Assembly (NCBI GenBank): GCA_040902105.1
Contig: JBBDXW010000001.1
Span: 157,336-221,335 of the forward strand
Direction: 5' to 3'
From: IDS-8 sp040902105
GTDB lineage: Bacteria > Pseudomonadota > Gammaproteobacteria > Steroidobacterales > Woeseiaceae
DNA length: 64,000 nucleotides
The notes beneath the pieces were generated by a model. That model was given only the letters and a program-made list of their open reading frames with translations. It was not told the origin of the DNA and searched no databases. Shown in pieces: positions 26,241 to 34,980 of the stretch; within the stretch, counting starts at the first letter, position 1; every line of letters begins with the position of its first letter. A program made the translations under genes and the position numbers.

Positions 26241-28418
26241 TCAGGAAGCGCGCATTTTCCTCGTGTCGATGGTAGCCGATTCGATATCGACCTCGACGGT
26301 CGAGTCGTTTTCCGCCGCCGGCACGCTGATCGTGATCTCTTCGTTGGCAGTGTCGTCCAGTTTGCTCGTCGCGGCCGTGACGGGCATTTGAGCCGTGTCA
26401 TCGGCGCCAGGCAGTTCGGCGCCGGATGCCGGCAAGAGGATGGTCTCATCGTCGCCTGACGCGAAAACGTCATCGGGCACCAATGGCGGACCCTCTTCGT
26501 TAACCGTGTCTGTGAGCGTATCGCCCATCTCGTCTTTGCCCATTTGCCTCGACAGCGCGCGCGCAGCTTTGGAGATTTCCGCGTTAAGCGCCTGTGTGGC
26601 AGTGAGTTCGTCCTCGTAATCCTGCTCCAGGACTTTATAGTCGACTTCCTTGCTCAGCGTGTATTCCTCCGACACGGTGTCGTCGTCCGCAGCATTAACC
26701 TGAATAGCTCTAAGGTCTTTGGTCGTGGCGTCTGAATTGTCCAACGACTGCCTTGTCGCATCGACGATCATCGACAGATCGTATTCGCCGGTGTCGTCGT
26801 GGCTGGGCGGTGTTTCACTTACGAGGATGGTTGGTTCCGCTGTGCGGCGCGGTACGATGATGTCCGTCGTGCGGCCGTTCGTGTCGTCGTCTGCTGCAGA
26901 CGAAAAATCCATGTCCAGACCGTTCTTGAATTTGCCGGAGTCGGAAAAGCCGAAGTCCTGGGCAATGTCGATGTCGCCGCCGTATTGAAAGCCCGACCCG
27001 TCGTCGAGGTCCGCATCGAGACTTACCCTCCGGGCGACCGGAACCGCGCCCTGAGAGGGGAGACCCAGTACCGGCGCTACGTCCGTATCGTCGTTTTCGA
27101 CAGGGTCGGTGCGGCGGCGCCCGAATGTATCGGCGGCGTCCGATTCGGGTCCGAGGCGTTCCTTCAGTCGGCGGCCGAATAACAACAGTCCGAGTATCAG
27201 CGCGATGCCGCTGCCGCCGAGCCAGGCAAGCCAGGACCACGAGTCGCGGGTTGCACCCTCGGTGCTCCGGACGCCTGGCATGCTTCGTGGGGAGACGGCA
27301 TTTTCGATGTCCGTCGCGGGTATCGTTTCCGTGGGTACAGCGAAAGGCCGTGACGCAACGACTTCGCCGCCGGCATCGATGGGGGACACGAACGGGCTGT
27401 CCGAACCCAGCGATACATCGCCCGGTTGAGGTGCCGCGGTTCTTGCTTGCGACGGCGCGGAGGCGTCGGGCCGAACCTCTGCCGGGACCGTGCCGTGGTT
27501 CGCTTCCTGTGCGGCAGTTACGGGCGCCGGTGAGGTCGTATTGGAGCCGGGGATATAAGCGGAATACGCCCGTGCCACCGGCTCGGCCATGTTTGCCATA
27601 TTGGCAACCGCCGGTTCGGCGGCAGGCGAAACCACATTGCCGGCGCTTTGCCCCGCCAGGATTGCGTCCGGGATAGCCAGCAAGGCGCCCGATCGCAGCA
27701 GATTCCTGTCGCCATCGATGAAAGCATCCGCGTTGGCGGCGAACAGGGCGTCGACTGCCTGCCAGATTCCGACGGTCCGGCCCGAAATTCTTGCGGCGAT
27801 GCCGGAAAGCGTATCCCCCGGTTGTACCCGATACGAAGCCGACGCCGCGATCGGCACCCGTGTAACCGCTCGTATTGCGGCAGGTCTGTCGCGGCTTTCA
27901 GTTCGCGCAGGCAGAGCGGAGCGGCTTGCGGCAACCGGCTCGTCAGCCTGCTGCGACGGCGAAGCCGGGTCGACGAATAACCAATACTCGCGTCGGAGGT
28001 GTGCGGTGTAAGGACAATCCACTGTCAGCTGCAAGGTCACTAACGGCTCTTTGATCGCCGTATGTCCCGTAAGCCGTATCGCGCCATCGCTGACAGAGAC
28101 CGCGGCATTGCCGATTGACGGCAGGCCGTTTGCAGCAATCCCGGGCTTGAGATAAATACAATAATCGTGGATCTGTTCATTGGCATGCAGCGCGATCGCT
28201 ACGCTCGCGCGCAACGGCTGGCCGAGCGTGGAGTGGACCTGGATATCGCCGAGTTCGAGGGCAAATGCGGGACCTGCGAAGATGGCGCCGCCGCCGAGCG
28301 CCATCAGCGCCGGCAGCAGAGTCTTCGCGCCGGGCCGGTTTTCACCACGGCTGCGGTTGCTGTCGAATTTCTTCCTCGTGTCCTTGGCGATCTTGTTACA
28401 TCGTGATGATGCGTTCAC
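26241..28418 (-). CDS. FimV-like inner-membrane protein with periplasmic LysM domain
   Basis: A 725-residue protein. An N-terminal signal/anchor (LLPALMALGGGAIFAGPAFA, about residues 34-53) precedes the FimV N-terminal domain (LELGDIQVHSTLGQPLRASV). A LysM-like peptidoglycan-binding domain (YRVQPGDTLSGIAARIS, near 195) follows. A transmembrane helix (WLAWLGGSGIALILGLLLFG, near 395) precedes an acidic cytoplasmic tail. Unlike the FimV at 39-42 kb it lacks the C-terminal TPR-like domain (LDLARAYVDMGD). It is probably a paralogue acting in polar/type IV pilus organisation, by inference from FimV. It is convergent with parC. Confidence 0.85.
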   Translation of the reverse strand: MNASSRCNKIAKDTRKKFDSNRSRGENRPGAKTLLPALMALGGGAIFAGPAFALELGDIQVHSTLGQPLRASVAIALHANEQIHDYCIYLKPGIAANGLPSIGNAAVSVSDGAIRLTGHTAIKEPLVTLQLTVDCPYTAHLRREYWLFVDPASPSQQADEPVAASRSALPARTESRDRPAAIRAVTRVPIAASASYRVQPGDTLSGIAARISGRTVGIWQAVDALFAANADAFIDGDRNLLRSGALLAIPDAILAGQSAGNVVSPAAEPAVANMANMAEPVARAYSAYIPGSNTTSPAPVTAAQEANHGTVPAEVRPDASAPSQARTAAPQPGDVSLGSDSPFVSPIDAGGEVVASRPFAVPTETIPATDIENAVSPRSMPGVRSTEGATRDSWSWLAWLGGSGIALILGLLLFGRRLKERLGPESDAADTFGRRRTDPVENDDTDVAPVLGLPSQGAVPVARRVSLDADLDDGSGFQYGGDIDIAQDFGFSDSGKFKNGLDMDFSSAADDDTNGRTTDIIVPRRTAEPTILVSETPPSHDDTGEYDLSMIVDATRQSLDNSDATTKDLRAIQVNAADDDTVSEEYTLSKEVDYKVLEQDYEDELTATQALNAEISKAARALSRQMGKDEMGDTLTDTVNEEGPPLVPDDVFASGDDETILLPASGAELPGADDTAQMPVTAATSKLDDTANEEITISVPAAENDSTVEVDIESATIDTRKMRAS

Positions 28419-28682
28419 AGGTACGTTCTCCGCTTCGTCTGCCCCCGACCCGATGATTTATCTTTGCGCTGTCAGAAGCAGGGCTTCGAAGCCAGACAGA
28501 TAAAAACGGTGTTCGCACGAGGTTAGAAGCGCTTGCACGTTCTGTAAACGGACCCATTCGAAGTTTCGGAATTTTGTCGCCGAGGACGAGCTTCAGAGCA
28601 GCGAATTTGTGACCCACGTCACAGGCCGTACGGCGGCTCCGATTGCGAACGCCGTAGCCAGCGCTATTCACGCACATTCAAG

Positions 28683-28950
28683 GTTGGTGGTTGGCGAAGC
28701 CTCGCTCGGGGGGAGGGCTTTCCAGGAACGCCGTGTCGTTAGGTGCCTGCGCTAGGTGCCGGACTTGGATTTTTGGACATTTCGCAGTGGGTCGATTCAG
28801 ATCGCGTGTCCAAATGAAATGTCCAAAAATCCAAGTCCGGCACCTAACGACGTGGGGGCTTCGCAAAAACATCCCTGTTTTTGACGATCCTGAAAAGCCC
28901 TCCCCCCAAGCAAGACTGCGCCGTTACCCGGTGCCGTTCATGAACGATGC
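28683..28950. repeat. Family C palindrome, copy 2, carrying an inserted family B element
   Basis: The left part (GGCGAAGCCTCGCTCGGGGG) and right part (CCCTCCCCCCAAGCAAGACT) are family C arms. They are interrupted in the loop by a full family B palindrome at 28753-28846. The CATGGGGG core of other C copies is split, reading GTGGGGGCTTCGC after the insertion. The arms mismatch (CTCG against AAGC), so this copy is decaying. The rest of the 549-bp gap between fimV-like and fimX-like genes shows no gene. Confidence 0.85.
28753..28846. repeat. Palindromic repeat family B, copy 4 (nested in family C)
   Basis: Arms GGTGCCGGACTTGGAT/complement with TTTTT/AAAAA at the variable position and the same loop (GTGGGTCGATTCAGATCGCG) as copy 1. 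It is flanked by GTTAGGTGCC on the left and ACCTAACGACG on the right. Confidence 0.9.
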
Positions 28951-28967
28951 GCGTCAGTGACAGGTGG

Positions 28968-31064
28968 CTACGACCCGATCGCGTCCAGTGTCGTCCGGGA
29001 GACGCCGGGTGATTCCTGCAGCACGACTTCCGGTTCGTGAACGTAATGGCCTTGCATGTAGTTCACGCCAAGCTGGAACAGGACGGCCATGGCGTTTGCA
29101 TTCTCGACTCGCTCGGCGATTGTTTCGATGTCGCGATGCTCGGCGGCTTCTGCGACCTGCCGGATGCTTTCCTGCATGCCGGTATCGGTGGTCAGCGTAT
29201 GCATCAGTTCGCCGTCGATCTTGACGTAGTCAGGGTGCAGGATGTCGAGGATCTGAAAGCGGTTTTTGTCGACGCCGTAGTGTTCCAGCGCGAAGCCAAC
29301 GCCGAGGATCCGGAATTGCTCCACGACGTGTTTGGTCGGCTTGATGAATTTTGCCGCTTCCTGCTCGGGGATCTGGATGCAGATTTTTGCGGGTTCGACC
29401 TTTCTCTTGCCGAATTCCTTCTTCATCCACTCGATGAGTGAGGAGTCCTCCAGCGACTGGCGTGACAAGCGCACAAACACGCGGTTCGCGTTGCTCTCGA
29501 CACAAAAATCCATTGCCGCGGTGACGATCCAGCGATCGATGGTCTTCATGAGATTGTTACGCTCGGCGGCTGGCAGAAAATCGGACGGCAGAAGCGCATT
29601 GCCCTGTTCGTCGATCATGCGTACCAACAGGTCGTACATGCCGTCCGCATCGCTTCTCAAGCCCGCGATAGGGAGCTGCGCGAGCCTGAAGCGGTTCTCC
29701 ATGAGCGCGGCCTTGATCATGCGGACCCAGATTGCATCGTATTTGCGCAGTCGCGTGTCGGCATCCGTCGATTCATTCAGGAAGACGCAATTGCCGCCGT
29801 TCTTCTTGCCCTGTCGCCGCGCTTCGGCGACGGCCACGATCAGTTCTTCGAGGCTCGAATAGACGCCGCTTACCGCGCAAATGCCGACCGTACAGGTCAG
29901 GTTCACGTTCCGGTCAGCCACCCTGAAATCGAATTCCTGAATGTGATCGACGAGCTGTTGTGCCCAGGCCTCGGCGTCGCGTTCGCTGCCGCGCTCGAGC
30001 AACGCCATGATAACCGTGCCCTCGAAGCGCCCCGCGACGTCACGCGGATTCATTTTCTTGCGAATCTCCTCCGCCAGTTGCGACAGAACCTCTTCGGTCG
30101 GCAGTATGCCGATTACTTTGCAGAGTTCCGAAAAGTGATCCGGCTTGATATAGGCAAGGACGTGCAGTCCGGACTTTGGCTTTTTTTCAATGCGCTTTGT
30201 CAGTCGCTCGAGAAACTCGGAGCGGTGAAAGAAAAGCGTGGTCGGGTCCCGCTTAAGGGCCTCGTGCACGAGCTTGGTCGGTTCCTCGGCTTTTGCTTCC
30301 GGCGGGGAAATCCTGATCTGGACGTGCGGGCTGCCGTCGAAATCAGTGGGATGGAACTCCAGTTCCAGCGTGATGGACTCCTGCTGGCCGAGCCGGGCTT
30401 TGGCAATCAGTTTTTGTTCGGCGTCCCATTTGCCTTTTGTGGTTGCAACAATCGCTCCTTTGATGGCCGCCTGGCTCTCGGCGTCGAAATTATCCATCAA
30501 TGGCAGGCCGGCAACTTCGTTCTTGTCGCGGACACGGAACAGCGTGAGCCATGCGACGTTGACGTCGGTGATGATGCCTTCCTGCACGTAGGCGATGGCC
30601 GTCGCCGAATCCTGCATGTAGTCGTTGAGCTGCCGCCGGTACTCGGTGGCCGAACTGATGGTTGAATTCAGCGCGCGCTCGACCCGATAGGCCCGCAATT
30701 CCCGCGTGACAACGGCCTGTAACCGGGACTTCCTGTTGATCGATACGAGGTCACAGGCACCGTGCTTCATGGCGTCCTGGATTTTTGCCTCGTCGACAGT
30801 TGCACTGACTGCGATTACCGGAATCTCCGGCATGTACGCATCCTTTTGTTCGATAACCTGACGAATCGTGTCCGCGTAACTGTCCTTGTTGACGATGATC
30901 AGTTCGACCAGGCGGGATTCGAGCGTACTGTCGAGCGTGCTCGGGCTTTGCACCCAATGGCAGTGAGCCGCGTGTCCTGCGTCCCGGAGGGTTCGGTTGA
31001 CGAGCTCGACGTCGTCCTGATTGGCGGTCAGGACGGCGATGGAAATGCTCTGTCGGTCGGTCAA
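28968..31064 (-). CDS. FimX-like REC-PAS-GGDEF-EAL protein (degenerate catalytic motifs)
   Basis: A 698-residue soluble protein with an N-terminal receiver-like domain (about 1-125), PAS (about 145-270), GGDEF (about 285-425) and EAL (about 445-690). The GGDEF signature is replaced by RFEGTVIM and the EAL motif by YDLLVRM, the same type of loss as in Pseudomonas FimX, which binds c-di-GMP without making or hydrolysing it. FimX promotes type IV pilus assembly; two FimV-family genes in this window support that context. It starts with TTG at 31064 behind GGGAAGAG. Confidence 0.87.
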   Translation of the reverse strand: MTDRQSISIAVLTANQDDVELVNRTLRDAGHAAHCHWVQSPSTLDSTLESRLVELIIVNKDSYADTIRQVIEQKDAYMPEIPVIAVSATVDEAKIQDAMKHGACDLVSINRKSRLQAVVTRELRAYRVERALNSTISSATEYRRQLNDYMQDSATAIAYVQEGIITDVNVAWLTLFRVRDKNEVAGLPLMDNFDAESQAAIKGAIVATTKGKWDAEQKLIAKARLGQQESITLELEFHPTDFDGSPHVQIRISPPEAKAEEPTKLVHEALKRDPTTLFFHRSEFLERLTKRIEKKPKSGLHVLAYIKPDHFSELCKVIGILPTEEVLSQLAEEIRKKMNPRDVAGRFEGTVIMALLERGSERDAEAWAQQLVDHIQEFDFRVADRNVNLTCTVGICAVSGVYSSLEELIVAVAEARRQGKKNGGNCVFLNESTDADTRLRKYDAIWVRMIKAALMENRFRLAQLPIAGLRSDADGMYDLLVRMIDEQGNALLPSDFLPAAERNNLMKTIDRWIVTAAMDFCVESNANRVFVRLSRQSLEDSSLIEWMKKEFGKRKVEPAKICIQIPEQEAAKFIKPTKHVVEQFRILGVGFALEHYGVDKNRFQILDILHPDYVKIDGELMHTLTTDTGMQESIRQVAEAAEHRDIETIAERVENANAMAVLFQLGVNYMQGHYVHEPEVVLQESPGVSRTTLDAIGS

Positions 31065-31365
31065 ATCGCTCTTCCCTGGAATAAATGACGAACGGCCGCG
31101 AGCGGCAAATCCGCCGCCGAGCGAACGAGATTGGATACTTTAGCAGTCTATACATCCGCTGCAGGCGAGTCGCGGCCCGGCGGGCAAAACCGTGACGAAT
31201 ATCAAATTATGCCGGCAGTCGGTGTCCTCATTTTCCTCCGCACAACCGCGGTCCGCTATGGGCGCCCGCGCGCAGGAAAAACAGGAATGTCGCCATTGCC
31301 GCGGGTATCATAGCGCCTTCACGCACCTGCGGTGTCAGGCAGACCGCCGGAAATCTATATAAAAC

Positions 31366-31388
31366 AAGGAGTTCCGGCAGTCTGCCGG
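31366..31388 (+). promoter_or_regulatory. efp ribosome-binding site followed by a small hairpin
   Basis: A strong AAGGAG (31366-31371) is followed by a perfect 7-bp hairpin CCGGCAG-T-CTGCCGG (31374-31388) just before the two candidate starts at 31390 and 31402. The hairpin could bring the Shine-Dalgarno closer to the start codon or control initiation. The 337-bp gap upstream holds no other recognisable feature. Confidence 0.45.
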
Positions 31389-31401
31389 CATGCGATCAGA
31401 G

Positions 31402-31968
31402 ATGGCCAGCTATAACACAAGCGAGTTTCGTGCGGGACTCAAGATTCTTATGGACGGCGATCCCTGCGTCATCGTCGAAAACGAATTCGTCAAACCCGGC
31501 AAGGGCCAGGCCTTCAGCCGCGTGCGTATCAGGAACCTGAAAACGGGCCGCACGGTAGAGAAAACCTTCAAGTCGGGCGACAGCGTAACGGCCGCCGACG
31601 TGGTCGACACGGACATGCAGTATCTCTATAAAGACGGCGAATTCTGGTATTTCATGGTGCCGGACACGTTCGAGCAGTATGCGGCGGATGAAAACGCGGT
31701 TGCCGATGCGAAGAGCTGGTTGAAAGAGCAGGATCTGTGTCAGATCACGCTGTGGAACAACGTCCCGTTGGTGGTTGCGCCGCCGAACTTCGTCGAGTTG
31801 CAGATCGTCGAGACCGATCCCGGCATACGCGGCGATACCGCGAGCGGCGGAGTAAAGCCGGCGAAGCTGTCGACAGGCGCTGTGGTTCGCGTGCCGTTAT
31901 TTGTCGAGCAGGGCGAGATAGTCCGGGTCGACACGCGTTCTGGAGATTACGTCTCGCGGGTCAAATAA
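31402..31968 (+). CDS. efp: Elongation factor P
   Basis: A 188-residue EF-P, as in E. coli. It relieves ribosome stalling at polyproline stretches. The modifiable Lys34 lies in FVKPGKGQAF, the type beta-lysylated by EpmA, whose gene is 0.5 kb downstream on the other strand. The C-terminus GEIVRVDTRSGDYVSRVK is canonical. The start MASYNTSEF was chosen by family similarity; an in-frame ATG at 31390 is nearer to the strong Shine-Dalgarno. The stop overlaps the convergent msrC stop. Confidence 0.96.
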   Translation: MASYNTSEFRAGLKILMDGDPCVIVENEFVKPGKGQAFSRVRIRNLKTGRTVEKTFKSGDSVTAADVVDTDMQYLYKDGEFWYFMVPDTFEQYAADENAVADAKSWLKEQDLCQITLWNNVPLVVAPPNFVELQIVETDPGIRGDTASGGVKPAKLSTGAVVRVPLFVEQGEIVRVDTRSGDYVSRVK

Positions 31969-32461
31969 ATGCCGTTCTGTCCACGGCTGCGTCTTTCTTC
32001 GACAACTCATCCGTAAACGTCCTGCACAGCATCTCCAGGCCTCGCTGATCGCGCTCCGTGAATCTCGCCCGCCGCGGGCTGTCGATATCGAGCACACCGG
32101 CGAGTTTTCCGCCGAGCATCAGCGGCACGACAATTTCGGAATTCGATGCCGGATCGCAGGCGATATGGCCCGGGAACTCGTTCACGTCGGCTACCCGAAT
32201 TGTTTTCAATGTGCGGGCAGCAGTACCGCAGACGCCCTGGCCGACGGGCAGGCGCACGCACGCGGGCTTGCCCTGAAACGGGCCCAGTACCAGGTCCTCG
32301 CCGCGCAGGACGTAGATGCCGAGCCAGTTGATCGAAGGGATCGAATGGTGCAGCAATCCCACGAAATTGGCGGTGTTCGCCAGCGGATCGGCTTCGTCAG
32401 CGACCAGCGCGACCAGCTGTTTGTCGAGCAAAGTGAAATCCACCTCGGCGGCGCCCGTCAT
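31961..32461 (-). CDS. msrC: Free methionine-(R)-sulfoxide reductase, GAF-domain
   Basis: A 166-residue single GAF domain with fRMsr signatures: NWLGIYV, LVLGPFQGKPACVRLP, GVCGTAA and FPGHIACD, NSEIVVPL. The three redox cysteines are Cys68, Cys78 and Cys102. It repairs free oxidised methionine. The ATG overlaps the epmA TGA (ATGA), so it is translationally coupled in a psd-epmA-msrC operon. Its 3' end overlaps efp by 8 nt. Confidence 0.93.
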   Translation of the reverse strand: MTGAAEVDFTLLDKQLVALVADEADPLANTANFVGLLHHSIPSINWLGIYVLRGEDLVLGPFQGKPACVRLPVGQGVCGTAARTLKTIRVADVNEFPGHIACDPASNSEIVVPLMLGGKLAGVLDIDSPRRARFTERDQRGLEMLCRTFTDELSKKDAAVDRTAFI

Positions 32462-33438
32462 TCGTCGTCCTCGTCTACAGCAAACGTTTGTACGCGCCGG
32501 ATATCATCCGACATCTCGTTGATCATTAACAACCGTTCGAATCCGACGGCGACGCCCGCGCAGGCTGGCAGTCCGGATCGCAGGGCAACGATAAACCGGC
32601 GATCGAGCGGCCGAAGCGGCTGCGCGCGCTGCCGTCGCAGCGCCTGATTCGCTGCGAAGCGGCTCAGTTGCTCGCCCGCGTCCTGAAGCTCGACGAAGCC
32701 GTTTGCCAGTTCGAGGTCGCCGAAAAAGACTTCGAAGCGGTCGGCGACCGAGGCATTCGCGGGACAAAGTCTCGCGAGGGCGGACTGACTGGCCGGGTAG
32801 TGATAGAGGACCGTGAGGCGGCCGCTATCGAACCGCGGAACAACGCATATCGACAGCACGAGATCCAGCCAGGCATCGCGATGCCCGCCGAGCGACGCGA
32901 TCATCCGCTCATCGGCGGCGGCGGCGTGCGCCAGCGCGGCGATTGTTGATTGCTCCGGATCGACGCCCGCCAGTTCCTGCAAAGCACTGCGGTGTTCGAC
33001 AAACTTCGGGAGCACTTCGATAAACCGGGGTTCGATGAGCGCGGTCACGAGATCCACGGTTTCCTGCATGATCTGTTGCAGGCTGAAGCCCCGACGGTAC
33101 CATTCGATGAGCGTGAACTCAGGGCTATGCCGGCGTCCGGCTTCGCCGTCGCGAAACGCCTTGCAGATCTGGAATATGTCCGGGTATCCCGCGCACAACA
33201 GGCGTTTCATGAAATATTCCGGCGAGGTCTGCAGGTAGTACGGTTTATCCGGCTGGTGCTTGAGTTCCGCACGGATACTTTCAATGTACGGGTCGCTGAC
33301 GGTGGTCCGTGACAAGAGCGGCGTATCGACTTCGAGCACCGCGCGCCCGGCAAAAAATCCGCGTGCGGCTTCGAGCATCCGCGCGCGCCGCGTTGCCGTC
33401 GCGGCCGTCGATGACGGGCGCCAGCTATCCGGTTTCAT
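32458..33438 (-). CDS. epmA: EF-P lysyl-34 beta-lysine ligase EpmA
   Basis: A 326-residue class II LysRS-like enzyme without the anticodon-binding domain, hence EpmA (also genX, poxA or yjeA). It attaches (R)-beta-lysine to Lys34 of EF-P. Motifs: VLEVDTPLLSRTTVSD, YLQTSPEYFMKRLL, FRDGEAGRRHSPEFTLIEWY, and the C-terminal GVAVGFERLLMI. Its start overlaps the psd stop by 14 nt. No epmB (lysine 2,3-aminomutase) is in the window. Confidence 0.95.
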   Translation of the reverse strand: MKPDSWRPSSTAATATRRARMLEAARGFFAGRAVLEVDTPLLSRTTVSDPYIESIRAELKHQPDKPYYLQTSPEYFMKRLLCAGYPDIFQICKAFRDGEAGRRHSPEFTLIEWYRRGFSLQQIMQETVDLVTALIEPRFIEVLPKFVEHRSALQELAGVDPEQSTIAALAHAAAADERMIASLGGHRDAWLDLVLSICVVPRFDSGRLTVLYHYPASQSALARLCPANASVADRFEVFFGDLELANGFVELQDAGEQLSRFAANQALRRQRAQPLRPLDRRFIVALRSGLPACAGVAVGFERLLMINEMSDDIRRVQTFAVDEDDE

Positions 33439-34321
33439 TGACGGCCAGCTTGCCGATGGCTTCGCCCACCCTGAGGCGCGCTCCGCTCGCGAGTCCCTCC
33501 CGCCATGCACAAGTGCCGGGCGGCAACAGTACGATCACGGTCGATCCCATGTTGAACCAGCCGAGCAGCTGTCCCTTGTCGACGTCGACGGAGGTTACGG
33601 CGGTGTCCAGATCGAGATCGTCGACGCCGCCCGCTTTGCGGACATGAATCCTGCCGGTCCACGGCGTGCTTACGCTGCCGACGTTCAGCGCGCCGACGAA
33701 AATGAGCGCCATGGGACCCACGACAGTGCGGAAATGACAGATGAGCCGCTCGTTCTTCGTAAACAAATGCGGCAGCAACCCGACCGTCGTCCGATTGACG
33801 CTGAACAGGCGTCCGTGAACATAGCGCGCCGCCGTCAATTCACCGCCAAGCGGACTGTGCACGCGATGATAGTTGTACGGCGCCAGGTACATCGTGGCGA
33901 AGCTGCCGTTCTCGAACAGTGCCGCGTCGGCAAGATCGGTGGCCAGTAGATCCTCGAGGGTGTAATGAATTCCTTTGGCCTGCAACAGGCTGTCGCCTTC
34001 AATGCGGCCGGCGGCGCTCATGATGCCGTCGACCGGCGACACGATCGATGTCGCAAAGGCATCGATCGGCCGCGCGCCGTCGGCAAGTTCTCGCGTGAAA
34101 AAATCGTTGAAGTCCACGAAACCACCGGGCACCGTCCGGCTCACATCGCCGAGGTCGACATCGTAGAACCTGACGAACGCGCGAATCAGGAAATCCTTGA
34201 CGATGCGAATCCTGATTCCCGCGAGCCAGCCGGCCAGCGCCGTCAATCGATGCTGCGGCACCAGCCGCTGCAGCAGCAAAAACGACTTCGCCGTGAGATT
34301 TGCGATAAGACTTCGATTCAT
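33425..34321 (-). CDS. psd: Phosphatidylserine decarboxylase proenzyme
   Basis: A 298-residue membrane-associated enzyme making phosphatidylethanolamine. It self-cleaves at a Gly-Ser bond to create the pyruvoyl cofactor. The site here is NMGSTVIVL near residue 250, with Met where the family usually has Leu (LGST). Motifs FNDFFTRELADGARP, SPVDGIMSAAG and YNYHRVHSPLGG are canonical. The start MNRSLIANL was preferred over an in-frame codon at 34363 that lies in repeat-proximal sequence. Confidence 0.95.
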   Translation of the reverse strand: MNRSLIANLTAKSFLLLQRLVPQHRLTALAGWLAGIRIRIVKDFLIRAFVRFYDVDLGDVSRTVPGGFVDFNDFFTRELADGARPIDAFATSIVSPVDGIMSAAGRIEGDSLLQAKGIHYTLEDLLATDLADAALFENGSFATMYLAPYNYHRVHSPLGGELTAARYVHGRLFSVNRTTVGLLPHLFTKNERLICHFRTVVGPMALIFVGALNVGSVSTPWTGRIHVRKAGGVDDLDLDTAVTSVDVDKGQLLGWFNMGSTVIVLLPPGTCAWREGLASGARLRVGEAIGKLAVNETG

Positions 34322-34359
34322 AGGTTGTGCCAACGGCTTCGGCGCCTCGGTGCTAGCCC

Positions 34360-34542
34360 GCATTAGTCATGAACGTTCCAGGTTAGTGGTAAGCGAAGCC
34401 TCGCTTGGGGGGAGGGCTTTTCAGGAACGCCGTGAACCCATCCATGGGGGCTTCGCAAAAACATCCCTGTTTTTGACGATCCTGAAAAGCCCTCCCCCCA
34501 AGCGAGACTCCGCTGAGACGTTGTGCCGTTCATGAATAATGC
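34360..34542. repeat. Family C palindrome, copy 3
   Basis: Outer arms GCATTAGTCATGAACG and complement; inner arms CCTCGCTTGGGGGGAGGGC and complement. The variable position CTTG is matched by CAAG. The core is identical to copy 1 (CATGGGGGCTTCGC, AAAAACATCCCTGTTTTT). It separates psd from the copper-chaperone gene. Confidence 0.9.
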
Positions 34543-34548
34543 TACTGC

Positions 34549-34980
34549 CTAGCGAGACTTTACCGGTGCGCGTAACGACAGGGACCTCTCGTCGTCGTAA
34601 TAGAACTCCAAAGTGACCTCATCGCCGGGTTCGAGGTTTGTGACGGGCCGCATGAGCATCAGATGATGTCCCCCCGGCGAGAACTCGACGTCTGATTGTT
34701 CCGCGATCGTAAGGAATTCGAGCGCCTGCATATGCGCAACGCCGTCGTCGATGTAGGTTGTGTGCATTTCGACGGCTGCGAAGTCCGGGCTGGAAACCCG
34801 GCGCAATGTGACTGCCGCCGGGGTAGGGTTGTGCATGGAAAAATAAGCGACGGCGGCCGGCTGCCCGGGCAGCGGCGCGAACACCGAGATCTCCGAGATC
34901 GTCAACGGAGGCGCCTCGTCATGCCCGCAGCCTGCCAGCAAGACCAGAAGCGGCAGAACTGCGATGACTGCCCGGGTCAC
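34549..34980 (-). CDS. PCuAC-type periplasmic copper chaperone (lipoprotein)
   Basis: A 143-residue protein starting with GTG, which overlaps the SCO1 stop (GTGA). A lipobox signal peptide (LLVLLAGCGHDE) is followed by the PCuAC domain with AYFSMHNP, VEMHTTYIDDG, the conserved H(M)x10M-type copper site (EMH...HMQ) and GGHHLMLMRP. It hands copper to SCO1 or cytochrome oxidase CuA. Coupling to a SCO1 gene fits this role. Confidence 0.9.
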   Translation of the reverse strand: MTRAVIAVLPLLVLLAGCGHDEAPPLTISEISVFAPLPGQPAAVAYFSMHNPTPAAVTLRRVSSPDFAAVEMHTTYIDDGVAHMQALEFLTIAEQSDVEFSPGGHHLMLMRPVTNLEPGDEVTLEFYYDDERSLSLRAPVKSR

